Below, piece after piece: positions 1-11,900 of a stretch of 64,000 nt of DNA. Under the pieces are notes generated by a model that did not search any database, was not told where the DNA came from, and worked only from the letters and a program-made list of their open reading frames with translations. Position 1 is the stretch's first letter. Every line of letters begins with the position of its first letter. Origin of the DNA: Amoebophrya sp. A120 (taxonomy: Eukaryota > Sar > Dinophyceae > Syndiniales > Amoebophryaceae); assembly GCA_905178155.1 (NCBI GenBank), contig CAJINV010000004.1, forward strand, positions 8,066,771 to 8,130,770, read 5' to 3'. The position numbers and the translations under genes are program-made.

Positions 1-1429
1 CAAATTTTTCAAGCGGATAGCAATCGCGGATGTTGCAGTGGTAGACACGGAACTATGTACATGCCATGTAAACATTATTTTCGAAATAATCAAGCACGGA
101 TTGCTCGAATCTTACCACGACAAAGCTTCTATTGCAACACTGCTGATAGCCTACTGCTTTTAGAATTTTTTTTTGATTTGAAGCTACCACGAATTTCTTC
201 CCAAAACGCCTAAGAAAAACCACAGCTTCTTACCACACGCCGATAATATTGCTGTACCAAAAAATTTGCAAAAAAAATACAAAAACAAATCTCCGGAAGG
301 GCCACGGCTTTAGATGCGGCCAAATCGTCATATTTCGAGTTCATACAAAGGCTATTTACCTAACACTCTTTTTCGATGTTCCGTAGAAAAATCAGGACAG
401 TGGGAGGCACACTGAAATTTTACAATACTCACTCGAGTGATTTCAGAACAAATCTGAATCTGAGACCACCGCAGATCATAAATGAGAGCGACAGTCTATC
501 GGTTGGGTCGTGAAGAGAGATGGAATGGAAAAGTGTACTCAAGATCCTGCTCCGACATTGCTTAATACGAAATCCATTCCGATTAGCGGAACACGGTCGC
601 AAAATTTCGCAAAGCCAGATCAAAATCATAATCAGCCTACAGTCACTATGAGCTCTGAGTTCAGAATCAAAAAGTAACGCAAATCCTGACACTCTGTGTT
701 TCTTTGAACCAGCCGCGAGACATTCACCCCAACCGAAGCCGCCACAGGAGGAAGTTCATCTGAAATTACCATTTGCGAAGTGACACTTACCAAGAACACA
801 ACAACTTCAAGACATCTTGTAACCGCAAGTGCCTGTTGGACACGACTCTTGTCGACGGAAGTAGGCGTCATAGCTGCTCTATTGTAGACATTGTATACTG
901 ACATAAAGTGCTAAAGTATTTCCTAATTAACCTCTACGTCCGGGTCTGAGTCCTTGTGACAAGATCGCTTAATTAGCCAACTGGTACCTGCACCAATTCA
1001 TTGTTCACTACTTGATTTAGTGTTGCATCCGAAAAAATTCAGGAAGTCTAAGTACATCGTCTTGCAGCCATTAATTCTACGAATTTACGTCAGTCCGTTT
1101 CGATAATTTTTTCATCCAACCGAAGATAGTTCTTGGTAGTTTGTGTTACCGCTACTTTTCACGCTTTTGCGAGGAAAACAGGATTGAAGTGATAGAAGCA
1201 AATAGATTTCTAAAAGAACGCCACTGTGAATACTCAGCACCTAAGTAGTTCAGTACGGAGCCAGCACCAAAATCCTACTGCGTGTATAATTTTGTTTGAA
1301 CAACGAAAGGATCCTGGTAGTGCTCAGTAGAAAGTAACTGTCTGAGCCGTTTTCTTTTTTCGATTTGACCAGTAGAACAAGAGCCGGAAATTTATTTCAG
1401 GTGAACTATCCTGCACAATACAATACACG
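1..1429. other. Gene-free AT-rich flank
   Basis: I see no credible gene here: the open frames are short, overlap on both strands and have no recognisable domain. There is no introner element and no repeat. It probably holds the 5' flank of the gene starting at 1430. Confidence 0.5.
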
Positions 1430-1857
1430 ATGTCAGCTTTCAAGAAGTCATCTCTCCTTCTCGTCGTGGGCGGTTTTTTCAGCGCTCCCAGCTGCATCGA
1501 AGCCGCCTACCTTTCTTCGCGCGAATCCAGTCCGGGTAAGGAAAATTACCACTCGAGGACCTCGGCATATCCTTTGGCCCACAACAAGAATAGCGGGGCG
1601 AGCTCTTCTAGAAGCCGGAGCTCTAGTACTTCTTCGCGAGGAAGTACCCGCCAGGGCGGGGTCGACGTGCCGGGACCGAGCGGAGCTGCAAGCAGCTCAC
1701 AACATTCTTGCGCTGGGGCTGTTCCGCCGCCGTTCGTGTTTGCGCCAGGAATGAACCATGGGGGACAAGAAGAGCAAAATCTTAATCAACAGGGTGGTGC
1801 GGCACCACTACAGCCAGAAGAATTATTGCACACGATCGCTCCAGTCGTATTCGCGGC
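1430..1857 (+). pseudogene. 5' part of a secreted protein gene of unknown function, split by an LTR retrotransposon
   Basis: The first 143 codons of a host gene. The protein begins with a short basic stretch (MSAFKK) and a hydrophobic core (LLLVVGGFF) ending near an AxxA-like site, a good signal peptide, followed by a Ser/Arg/Gln-rich low-complexity part. The retrotransposon enters inside codon 143 at 1857/1858, so the intact allele now stops two codons later (TAA inside the LTR). If the element and one copy of the 4-bp target duplication are removed, the frame runs on without a stop at 14029. With the three downstream introners also removed, the exons 1430-1857, 14029-14690, 14849-14914, 15185-16188 and 16472-18316 sum to 4005 nt, that is 1334 residues. 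I do not recognise the family. Called a pseudogene because it is physically disrupted in this sequence; other copies of the genome may carry the empty site. Confidence 0.75.
1854..1857. repeat. Target-site duplication, left copy
   Basis: CGGC directly before the 5' LTR, matching 14025-14028 directly after the 3' LTR. Removing the element with one copy restores the host reading frame, which independently supports these exact borders. Confidence 0.85.
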
Positions 1858-2662
1858 TGGGTAAATCTTCCATTTTGCTGGTTTTAAGGTCGTCTTGCTT
1901 CTTGTCCCGACCACCCCCAGAGCGGTGGTCGTGAAACAACTTCGTTCTTTTATTTCGTTTTGCTGTCGAGGTGGACCTTTGTGTGAGGTCCACCCAAATC
2001 AAGAATTCGGTCGTGATTAGCAAGACAAATACATGTTAGATTCCGAAAGCCCCAGATTTACCGCAGATCAAAAACAGCATTACAAATTGGCCAAAGGATC
2101 AACCTGAAGATCAAAGCACCAGCACGATCAAAGGTTCCGGAAATCCCTTCGTCATAAATTGTAGTACTGATTTAGCTCGTACAAGAACCGTAGACCACAC
2201 TGCCGCTCACTAAATGGTGAGCGCGATCACAAAAGGGAAAGAGGAGAAGAAGCATCATCACCAAATGGTCGAAATATGCATGACAGATTGCTGTCGGGCA
2301 TTTCCGAGCAGAACGGCCGCCAGCATTACAAATTCATGCTTTGTTTGTCAACCTTCACTGCAGATGCATTAGCTTCTCCACGGGAAACTATTAGGGCTTG
2401 TATGCTTTTCAGCATTACAAATTATTTACGCTTACCTCTAAACACCCTAATACGGGCACAAACGGCATAGCTTATTTTGGAAGGCAAAGGAACACCTAAA
2501 CTACACACGAGAAGCACCGGAGTGCATTACAAACTGAATACTATTCTGATTCCTAGTAGTGTTCAGAATCTTCTTGAGTTTTCTTTTGCGTCTCTCGTCT
2601 TTGGAGTCGTTGGGAAACCTACGCGTGAAAGAAACCAATCGTCAAAATCAGGTGGAGTCACA
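1858..2662 (+). repeat. 5' LTR (805 bp)
   Basis: Starts TGGGTAAATC and ends TCACA; aligns without gaps to 13220-14024 at a constant offset of 11362. Three hairpins are visible: 1909-1930 (7-bp stem), 1970-1994 (8-bp stem GGTGGACC/GGTCCACC) and 2204-2223 (7-bp stem). The motif AGCATTACAAATT occurs three times (2076, 2322, 2411), with a fourth near-copy at 2524; the same core is a hallmark of the introners in this window. Promoter and polyadenylation signals cannot be placed by eye. Confidence 0.95.
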
Positions 2663-2664
2663 AG

Positions 2665-2682
2665 TGGTGGACCCGAGCGGCA
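2665..2682 (+). other. Possible primer-binding site
   Basis: Two bases after the 5' LTR the sequence reads TGGTGGACCCGAGCGG. Starting with TGG (complement of a tRNA CCA end) at this distance is typical of a primer-binding site, but I cannot match it to a particular tRNA. Confidence 0.35.
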
Positions 2683-2958
2683 ACGAAGCCAGAGCGTTTT
2701 TATTTTTATTTGGGTAAATAATAGATACGCACGGCCTTGCTGCATAAAGTTAACTTTTACTACGAGTTTCTATTTTATCTATTTCTTTCTATTTCTTTCC
2801 CGTGGGGAATTTGCATTTCAAATTATCACTTACTACTAATTTTTCTGAGGTTTCTATTTTGTTTTGCAACTGCATCTTGAGAATTTTACGGAAACGGACT
2901 TTACGGGCTACATTTTGGTTTGGTAACAAGCAGAAGTGAATCTAGGTTCAAACAAAAA

Positions 2959-5900
2959 ATGGCGAATAAAATCTTCAATGTCCGCGGCCGGAAATACAAG
3001 CGGCCTAGCAATCTGACGCGGCAAAACCTGGACAGCCTGCATCACTCGGAAACGGATCCGGTGACGGGTGTCGGCGCCTCCCGCATGCATTCGGTTGGAA
3101 CGGCTTCAACCATCTCGCACATGCAATTACACCGCACGCCGGTGCGGGTTCTGGATGAGGATGGCCTCCCGGCAACGTCAAAATACCCGTCCAAGGAGGA
3201 TGCCGGGTCGAGTTGTTTGCCACTGTGTTTTGCGGGTTTGCAGAAGGTCGGCGTTTGCGTCTGGAAAGGACTGCGATTTGCTGTTTTACGGGCGAAAACC
3301 ACTGCCAGCCAGCAGTGGGGCAAGAGCAGTAGTCACACTGGAAGCGCAGACGACATTCCGAAAAAAGGCAGCGTCCACAGCTATGCAACAAGCCGGAAAG
3401 CGTTCGGGGCAGCGGGGTTACGACAGATGGTTACTCGCCCGCGGCGCGGCTCCGGAAGAATGGTTTCAAGCGGTTTGGCGAGGCGCAGCGATGTGGCGTC
3501 TTCTTGTGCGGAAACCGACCGCACGACCAAGACCGGGATCTTCGGCAAGAAAAAAACAGTATCTGGGAAAGGACTGAAAAGCAAGACCACTACTGCAGAG
3601 GCGCCGAAGGATGGAGACGGCGACGGAGCCGCCCCGGCAGTGGCTTCCCCGAGTCTCAGCAGCGTCGTGGGCCGTGTTCTGGCGGTCGGCTCTCATGGTT
3701 TTACCATTGAGACCGCCGCCAGGAATGCAAGCGGAGGCATTACGGTCAAGGGCGTCGACAAGGCGGGCGCTTTGCCGGCCTCCCCTTTCGAAGTGTACAA
3801 GCTGGGCCGAGCGATTCGAAAGGAAGCCGCGAAACACTTCACAACCCCGGCGGGATTTGTGTGCGCCGTCAAACTCTCGAGCGGGTCGATCCGGTTTGAA
3901 TTGGATATCTCCCCACGCGCTCCAGCACGGGCGGACGGCGTTCGAAGCAACTACAAACAAGACGTTTTTCCACCAGTAAAGCGCGAGGACGGACAGATTT
4001 TAGTGCTGGAAGGGTCTTCCGATGCAATAGTTTTCGAGGAGTGCCGCCTGGTTTTGGATTGGATGGAGACTATCGGGGGGGAATTCCACAGAGGGTTCAA
4101 ACAACTCGAACTCCAAGCAAAGGCAAACACCAGTGCGCGGCGCATTTTGCGGACACTTCGAGAACGGGCGCACGGAGAGGCGATGGAGGAAGACGAAGCA
4201 TGGCGGGCTCTTATCCTCGAATTCGGTTACCGGTGCCGCGTGGCCACAAACTTAACGCCAGCGCGGGTCAAGGTTTTCGAGAAGAAGCGCATGCAGGTCG
4301 TGCACAAGTCGAATCTCACCGATTTTGCCGCTACGCTGGAAGAACGTTTTAGCGGGTTTATGGATTTCCGCAGCAGGGAGGGGGACAAGGTTTACAGCCT
4401 GGACGACAAAGCCGGGACTGAGGATTTCCTAGTTGCGTTCCACCGTCGCCTCACTGCACCTTCGAAACTCGGACCGGAGTTATCAGCTGGCATTCCGGAG
4501 AAGCAGCTGACAAAAATCAAATTTGAGTTGGAAAGAATGCGCGACCCGGAGGCCCCGCATCTCTCTCTCCAACCCCACAACACGACGACGCGGGATTATC
4601 TCAACGCCATGACATCGGTGGCAACAATGGCTCTGAACCAGGCGCAGGATCAAGAAGCTTGGGGTGGGGGTCTAGCTTGCATCGATGTCGACGACCCGGA
4701 GGGCAATGCTTTGATGCCGTTGGGGGGGCCAAGTCTTCAGGGGCGAACGGTCAACATGGCTTGCGGTCTGAAACATTCCGTCAGATACCATGATGAGACG
4801 GACGTGGATACCGCTTATGCGCGAATTTGTTTTGCAAAACAGCTCCAGTTCACCACGTGCAAACTCTGCTCCGACTTGAATGGGAAACAGGTAACGCATG
4901 CGGTTTGCGATCCGTTTCAGAAGCTAACCGGAAAGAGTTTGTGCCCGACAGAACGAGCAGTAGCGAGCGGCCTCACTTTGGAAAAACTGGCACAACTTCC
5001 GGCGGGTTACTGTTCCCGCGCTCTTTGTACTACGCCGGGCGCGACTTCGAGAATTGTGGAAGAACATTTTCTCACCCCGGGATGGGAAGAAAAGCAGCGT
5101 AAGGAGTACGAAGGGCTAACGGTGGAACAGAAGAAAACTTGGCGGCCGAAGTTGAACGACTGGAAGGAACTGAACAAACGCGGAATTTATTCCCACAGTG
5201 CGCCGCAGCGGAACAACAAGAAACAAGGCAAAGGCGGGGGCAAGGGAAGTTTGCACTCGTTGGACGCAAAGGAGCCGGGCAGCACCAGTACGGGCGGCAT
5301 GACCCCGGAAGAACAAGAGTTGATGGAGATGGTGATGGATTGCGACAAACGATTGACGGCGGCCGAAGTCCACCATCCTCCGCCCGAGCCTCGGAACGGT
5401 TTCGCGGGTGTCATCTATATGGATTTTAAAGAGGATGGTCTTCTTAAGGGGTGGCACGAGTCGGATTTTGTCAATTTCTGTGCGAAGACCCGCTATTTTG
5501 AGCTTCGGGAGGACGATTCGGAGTTGTATAACGGAATTGCGATTCGGTTTGTGGATCCGGAAGCAACTGATGATGAATGGATGGGGTTAGGAAAGGTCGA
5601 CGCAGGGCTTGGCCGATCCCCAAACAGAGTCTTCGTCAAGGTGTTCGTCGGAGATGAAACTATTCTGGCGCACTTGGATACCGGAAATACAGTTGACCGA
5701 GCGGGCACCACCTCCAGGGGGGGGGACAATTGCGCCATGAGTTTGGCAGTGGCACAAGAATTGGGTCTCGAAATCCGGAATACTGGGCGCAAACAGTTTA
5801 TCACGGAGGGCACTCGAGAAACAGTTCATGACGCTCGGTATGTTTCTCTCGAGTTCAGGCTCGAGAACAGCAAGGGGGAAAGATCCGGTCTTTTGAAGAA

Positions 5901-8900
5901 GGACTTTCTCGTATTGGACAACCTCACCGACGGAGTGAACATTGGATATACTACCCTGCGCGGCCTCGGTGTTTTCGTGTCGGACGAGGAAGAAGGGCTG
6001 GATGCGAATTTGGCGCATTATGTTCTGCTTTCCGACCCGAAAAGGGAGTTGCTGGACCAAGCGACCTCCTACGATGCTGCTACACTTTTCGGGCAAAACT
6101 GGGGTCGGGGGCCGCAGTGGTTCTGCGTGCCGATCGTGAACAGCAAAACGGGATCTGGGTACAGCCTAAAACGGCTCGACGCGGAGTCGGAGATCATCCT
6201 GCAAGCCGGGGATACGGTCCGGGTGGATCTTACCGAGTGGGCTGCAGATCGTATTAAAAATGGAACGTCTGTGCTGGATCTGTCTCCGATGGGCAGGGCG
6301 AAGAAAATAGAAACTACGTTGCCAATCGTGCTGCACAGCTCGCAGTTTGATACCGTGCAGGAAGACGATAGATTGGTGGTGCAAATCACTAATCCCAATG
6401 TTATGGGGAGGGCGCTGGTTCCTAGTGATTTGTTTTGTCTCAAGCATGTCGACCTGAAGTTGGCTCCTGTTCCCGGTCTACCCGCAAATAAGTCGTTTGA
6501 AGTCGGAGAAGGATTTTTTGGCGAAGATGATGACGACGATGTGGAAGGGCGGGCTGAGGATGAAGAGGAATGCGCTTTCGGGACATTGAAGGGTCGAACA
6601 GCGAAGAAGACTGCTAGTGGGCCTCTACAGTCGGTAGGAAGATTTGTTGGAAAATTAGCAGTCGCAGCAGCAGCGGGACTAGCAGTCGGGTGGCAAGGAT
6701 TTTCGGTTCCGCATTTTGCGGCGCCGACAGTGTCAGAACCGGATCTGCATGATGAAAATGCTTTGTCGGCTTCGGAGATGACAAAACTAGTTTCGGACGA
6801 AATCAACACCCGATGCGAAAGGGCAGCCGAAGATCAAGAAGATGAAAGCTGCATGGTGTTGCGCGATTTTTCGGTTACCCCGGCCTGGTGCTGGGACGTC
6901 CCGGCGATGCCTGAAGGAACAGGAGAAAAACGCAACTTCAAGGATTGGAAGGAGTTTATCGAAACAAAAGGACCCGACACTGCGCTCAAGCTACTGAAAA
7001 ACTTGGATTGCGATTGGAGCCAGTGGCATAAGCTTGCGGACTACCTTCGGGCCTGGCGGCAGGAACACGGCGAACACCTGCGGGGACGATTGACAAGGCA
7101 GGTCCGACGAGCCCGATCAGCGGTATTAGGGAAACAAGGTCTTGACAGCCCGGAGGCACAAAGACGGCAGTACCTAAAAACAGTTTTTGGATCGAATTGG
7201 AAAGAGCGGGCGGTGGAGGATGGAAAAGAATCTTTTCCATTTGCGGACCTGGCTACAGCTCTACCGACGGATGGGAGTTTGGACCACCTCCCACCGCTAC
7301 TGCAAATTTTGGAGGCCACTCGGTTGGGTTTGCATTCCGAGTGCGAAAAGGTTCAGGAAGCTGCAGTTCGATTTTTCGATGCGTGGAAAATAACTCGCTC
7401 CGGCGGAGGAAACGAAGAGGATGCTACTACAGATTTTACTAGAGTTAGCTCGGGGGGCAGTGGTAGTAGCTTTCGCTTGGGCAAAATCGACGAAGACGAA
7501 TACGCAGTACTGATGAAGGAAATTGAGGAAAAGACGAAGAAGCTGGAGAAGGCAGGAGGACTACTAGCTGCGGACTCCGAGGAATGGAAGGAGCAGGTGC
7601 GGAATTACTGGACGGAACATCGAGAACGACTTGCGGGTGGGTTGTCAGATGAGGAGTTTGAAAATTTTCGGGACGAAGTCATCGTTCCTCATGCCGCGCA
7701 GTTTCACGATACCGGGCGCGAGTATCCGGAGCTCGACATCAAAATCCCTATTCCTGACCACAAGTCGGTCGATAATTCCACAGCACCAAGACCATTCCAG
7801 CTGGGGCCGCTCGACAGAATCCGGATGGAGTTTAATCTTCGAGAGGCAGTTGCGGAGGGCAAGTTGATTAAATTCAATCCCGAAGTGCATGACTTCCCGT
7901 TGATGCTCAGTCCTGCGTTTCTTGCAGTGCGCAAGGGACACGCAGCAAAAAGAATTGTTGTTGATTATAGGAAATGCAATTCTTTGGTCACCAACATCTT
8001 CTACGAGATGCCGCAAACGGACCAAATTTTTTCGAAGCTTTTGCGGCGGGGTTCTCGTCTCTTTTCGGCGATCGATTTAGCGCTTGGCTATAATCAGCTT
8101 TCTTTGCCTGAGGAACTACAGAGATGGTTGGCGTGGACGACCGGCGAGGGAATTTATTTCCCACAGAGAATGCCTTTGGGACCCGTTTGGGCACCTTGCG
8201 TGTTTCAAGCTTGGACGCGGTCAACCTTTGAACCCATTCCCTGCCCGGAGACAGGGGAGGAGTTTATCAATGTCTACATCGACGACCTTTGTTACGAGTC
8301 GGCTTCGTATGCAGAGTTGAAGGCGAGGTCGCTGGCATTGTTGGAACAATGTAAGAAGACGGGTTTTGCGTTGAGCCTGCGGAAGAGCTGTTTTGGGTGC
8401 AAGTCTTTGGAGATTCTAGGCTACGAATTTTCGGAAGAAGGACGGAAGCCAACGAAGAAACGCTGCGACCAGTTACGGAACTGGCCAACACCGAAGTCAC
8501 GCGCGGAGCTGTTGTCGGCGGTTGCTTTTGCGAATTTCAGTCGTGAATACATACCGGACTTCACGGAAATCTGTCATCCGCTCCGCCCCTACCTTCGTCA
8601 GAAATCGGACTTCAAGAAATTCCAAGGCGACCCAGCAGCAATGGATGCGTTTAAACGGTTGCGCACCTCCCTCCGGTCGGACGTTCCTTTGAGGGCTTTA
8701 GACCTTGCGGCGGGACAGAATTGGCGCACTACCGGGCGGCCAATTTGTGTTTTGCTCGACGCAAGCATTTATGGAAGGGGTTTTGTCATCGCTCAGCCAG
8801 AGAAGAAGTTCGGGCCCCTGCGTCCGATAATGGCTAAGTCGAGGAGTTTTGCAGCTGGCGATGCGAATTTGGGAACTTTTGAACGCGAGTTGGCGGGGGT

Positions 8901-11900
8901 CAAGATGTTCTGTGATTTTGGGTTGAACCTTGTGGAGGGCAGCGAAATTTTCCTACTTTTCGATCACAAGAACTTGGGGGAATCGGAGCTGGAAGAGATT
9001 GCAAGATCACAGGTGAAGTCAGCCAAGGTCCAGCGCTGGGTCGAAGGTATGCTTCCGAAATTGCGATCTCCATTGATTCACCGGGTGCACATTAGTGGCG
9101 AATGCAATATTTTGGCGGATATCGTTTCCAGATTCCCAGCAGAGGGCAAAGACCGCGAAGGAGTGCGGGCCGACCTACAGCGGGTATTAGGTCAGATGCC
9201 GAATGGGGTTCGGGATTGTATCAGATGGCTATTTGGGTCGAAGAAGGACGAAGACCCGAGCGTGGGTCAAGGAGAAATGCAGCCTCTCGGGGTGGCAGAA
9301 CAAAGCCAAGTGCTGCACGTTTCTGCAACTGCCGATGGGAACAAGAAGAAAATAGTAGTGCTTCAGAATGGGAATCGGGTGGAGTACTCTTGGGGGCCGA
9401 GGAAGTTATATCGCAACTTCGACGAGGCAAAAGAAGCTGCGATCAAGGGGCTGCCGGACCGGTTCCGCTCAGATTTATCCCATTCCAACCATCCGAAGGA
9501 ATTTATCGCTCACGATTTGGAAGCAATAGCGAAGCCGCTGCGGGATTTGCAATGCACTGATGGGGTGCAGGAGGTTAAGCTATTCAAAGCGCAGTGGAAT
9601 CCCGGTCGAGAAACAGTTGAGTCGCCACTACTAATTTGTCCGAAACACACCGGGGAAGCACTTCTACGGGCGCCAGGTAGGCGGTGCAAGTGCAATTGTG
9701 GCGTGGCCCCGGTGCGACAGCGGATTATCCAGGATCCGGGTGATGGTTTGCGGTTTTGCCTCCCCATCAAGGACCAAGAGGATTTAATAGTTGCGGAAAC
9801 GGAAGAACTTTTGAAGAAACGGAACACCAGGCAGCGGAGTACTCGCCTGGCCGAATTAGTAGAGCAGTTTGACGCGCTTCAGGAGCAGCGGAATCAGGCT
9901 GGCCTCCTACCGATTTTACAGGAACAAGCGGAGCAGGCCGCTCCCCCTTTGGAAATTTCGCAAAACGGTTTGTCGTCGTCATCTGCTGTTGCACCACTGC
10001 AAATTCACGAAAATGTAGCTGATGTCAACAAGGACGATTTGCATGACAAACAGGATGCTCATGCGAATTGTGATGAAGGGAATAGTGTTAATTTCAGTAA
10101 TTCGGACGTCGAAGAGGAGGATGGGAAGAATTTGCAGGGGGGCAACAGGGATGAAAACGTAGAGCCGTTGCTGGCGATTGCGAATTTTCCTGCAAATCTA
10201 CCTCCGGAACAGGTGGCAGACGAAGACGCAGATTTGGATCCAGCACCGGAAGAAGCCGATCCAGAAGCTATTTGGGTAAATGCTATCTTCAAGAAGGCCC
10301 AGGGAATTTTTCTTCACGATGGACCTACTGTTTTTCGGCTGCAAAGCCTGTACCGGCCGGGGGCGGTTCCGACAAAGGCGACTCCGATTACGGATTTGGA
10401 GCCGTTAGATGGTGTTTTACTTCTCTGCCAGCACTGCTACGGCGAAACGGTTCCGGAATTTGTGGAAGTAGTGCGACCTCCTCAAGCGTACTACAAGATC
10501 CAGGAGCAGTGGAACTACAAGAAATTCATTTTCTCTGCTCCGTCGAAGGTTTCGGCAGGAACAGGAGCAGGGTTGGGGGCAGTAGGGTCGCAGTTGCCGC
10601 TGCGACGATTTTGGAAAAGCGGATACAAGGGAATGCTGGCTTTTGGCGCACAAGCTCCGCCCCCTGGAGTGGACGAAGAAACGGCAGTTCCGGTGGACGT
10701 TACCAAAGAAAGAATTGCGCAAATGCAGCAAAAGGCCTGGCCAGAACATTTTTGGGTCCTGGACAATGTGGGCCGGTTTTCGTTGGAAGAACTACTTCAA
10801 CGCGCGGCGCGTCGTTGGGGTGTGAAACGGGCAAAGACTGCTATCGACGATGTGAAGCAGAGGCAGTTTTGTCGAGATGCAGACGATGTTCTGATCCGGT
10901 TAGATCGCGACCACGTTTTTAGGGTGGTGGTTCCATCGGGGGAATTTGTGGATGGGGTTGCTGGGTTCGAAGAAGAAGAGCTGACGCACCTGTTTCCCTC
11001 GGGTTCGATTTCGCTTCGCGAATACTTGATCTGGGCCATCCACCGTTCGGCCGTGGGGGCTGCTCACGCGGGTGAGTATGCAACTTTTGTTGAGATTTTG
11101 CGGTGCGGATTCTTGTGGAACAACATGCGGAAAGATGTTGCGGCCTTCATCGCAAGATGCCCGGCGTGCAACACCAACGTGCGGGAACAGCAGTTGATCT
11201 CATCGCGGGCGGAGGTGCTGGAATATGGACAGTTCTTGGATTGCATCATGTTCGATTATGCCGGACCTTACAAAACCACTACTGGCACTGAACAAAAATA
11301 CATCTTCACGGCTTGCGATGTCTTCAGTGGTTATAACTGGATATTCAGCACAGAAAACAAAACCGTCGAGAAAGCGATCGAGTGTTTGGAGAAAATTTTC
11401 AAGCGCTTTGGAGCGCCGAGGAAATTGCGAGCCGACAACGGGTTCGAGCATTTCAAAAACAAGGGCTATGGCAAGCTTCGGGCGTGGATGCGTCGCAACT
11501 TCCCGGCCGTGAAGTTTGTGCCAGGGACCAGCTATCACCCGGCGGGCCATCATGCGGCTGAGTATGTTCACAAATTCTGCACCCACTTCTTCAGAACGTC
11601 CCCAGGCCCGGGCACGCAGTTGGAGTGGTCTGACAGGGTTGAAGATCTCGATCTGGCGCTGAACCGAATGCCGCTCGAAGGAAGGAATGGTCGATCCGCA
11701 TTAGACGTTTTGGGGTTTGAGGTTCGGGGGCAGTTGTTTCCACAATTACGAGCTGCCGTGCCAGAACCCAGTAGGGCTGTTGAGCTATCAATCGGTGATG
11801 CGTTGGACCAGGTCGAACGGAAACGACGGGAACTGGCGGTCGACTGCCTCGAGGATAAGGCTTTGGCGGCGGAACGTACTCGAAAGAAACTGATCGCAAA

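Noticed and set aside
6069-6809. 246-codon frame on the - strand
   Set aside because: Antisense shadow of the retrotransposon Gag-Pol frame; codon pattern belongs to the + strand.
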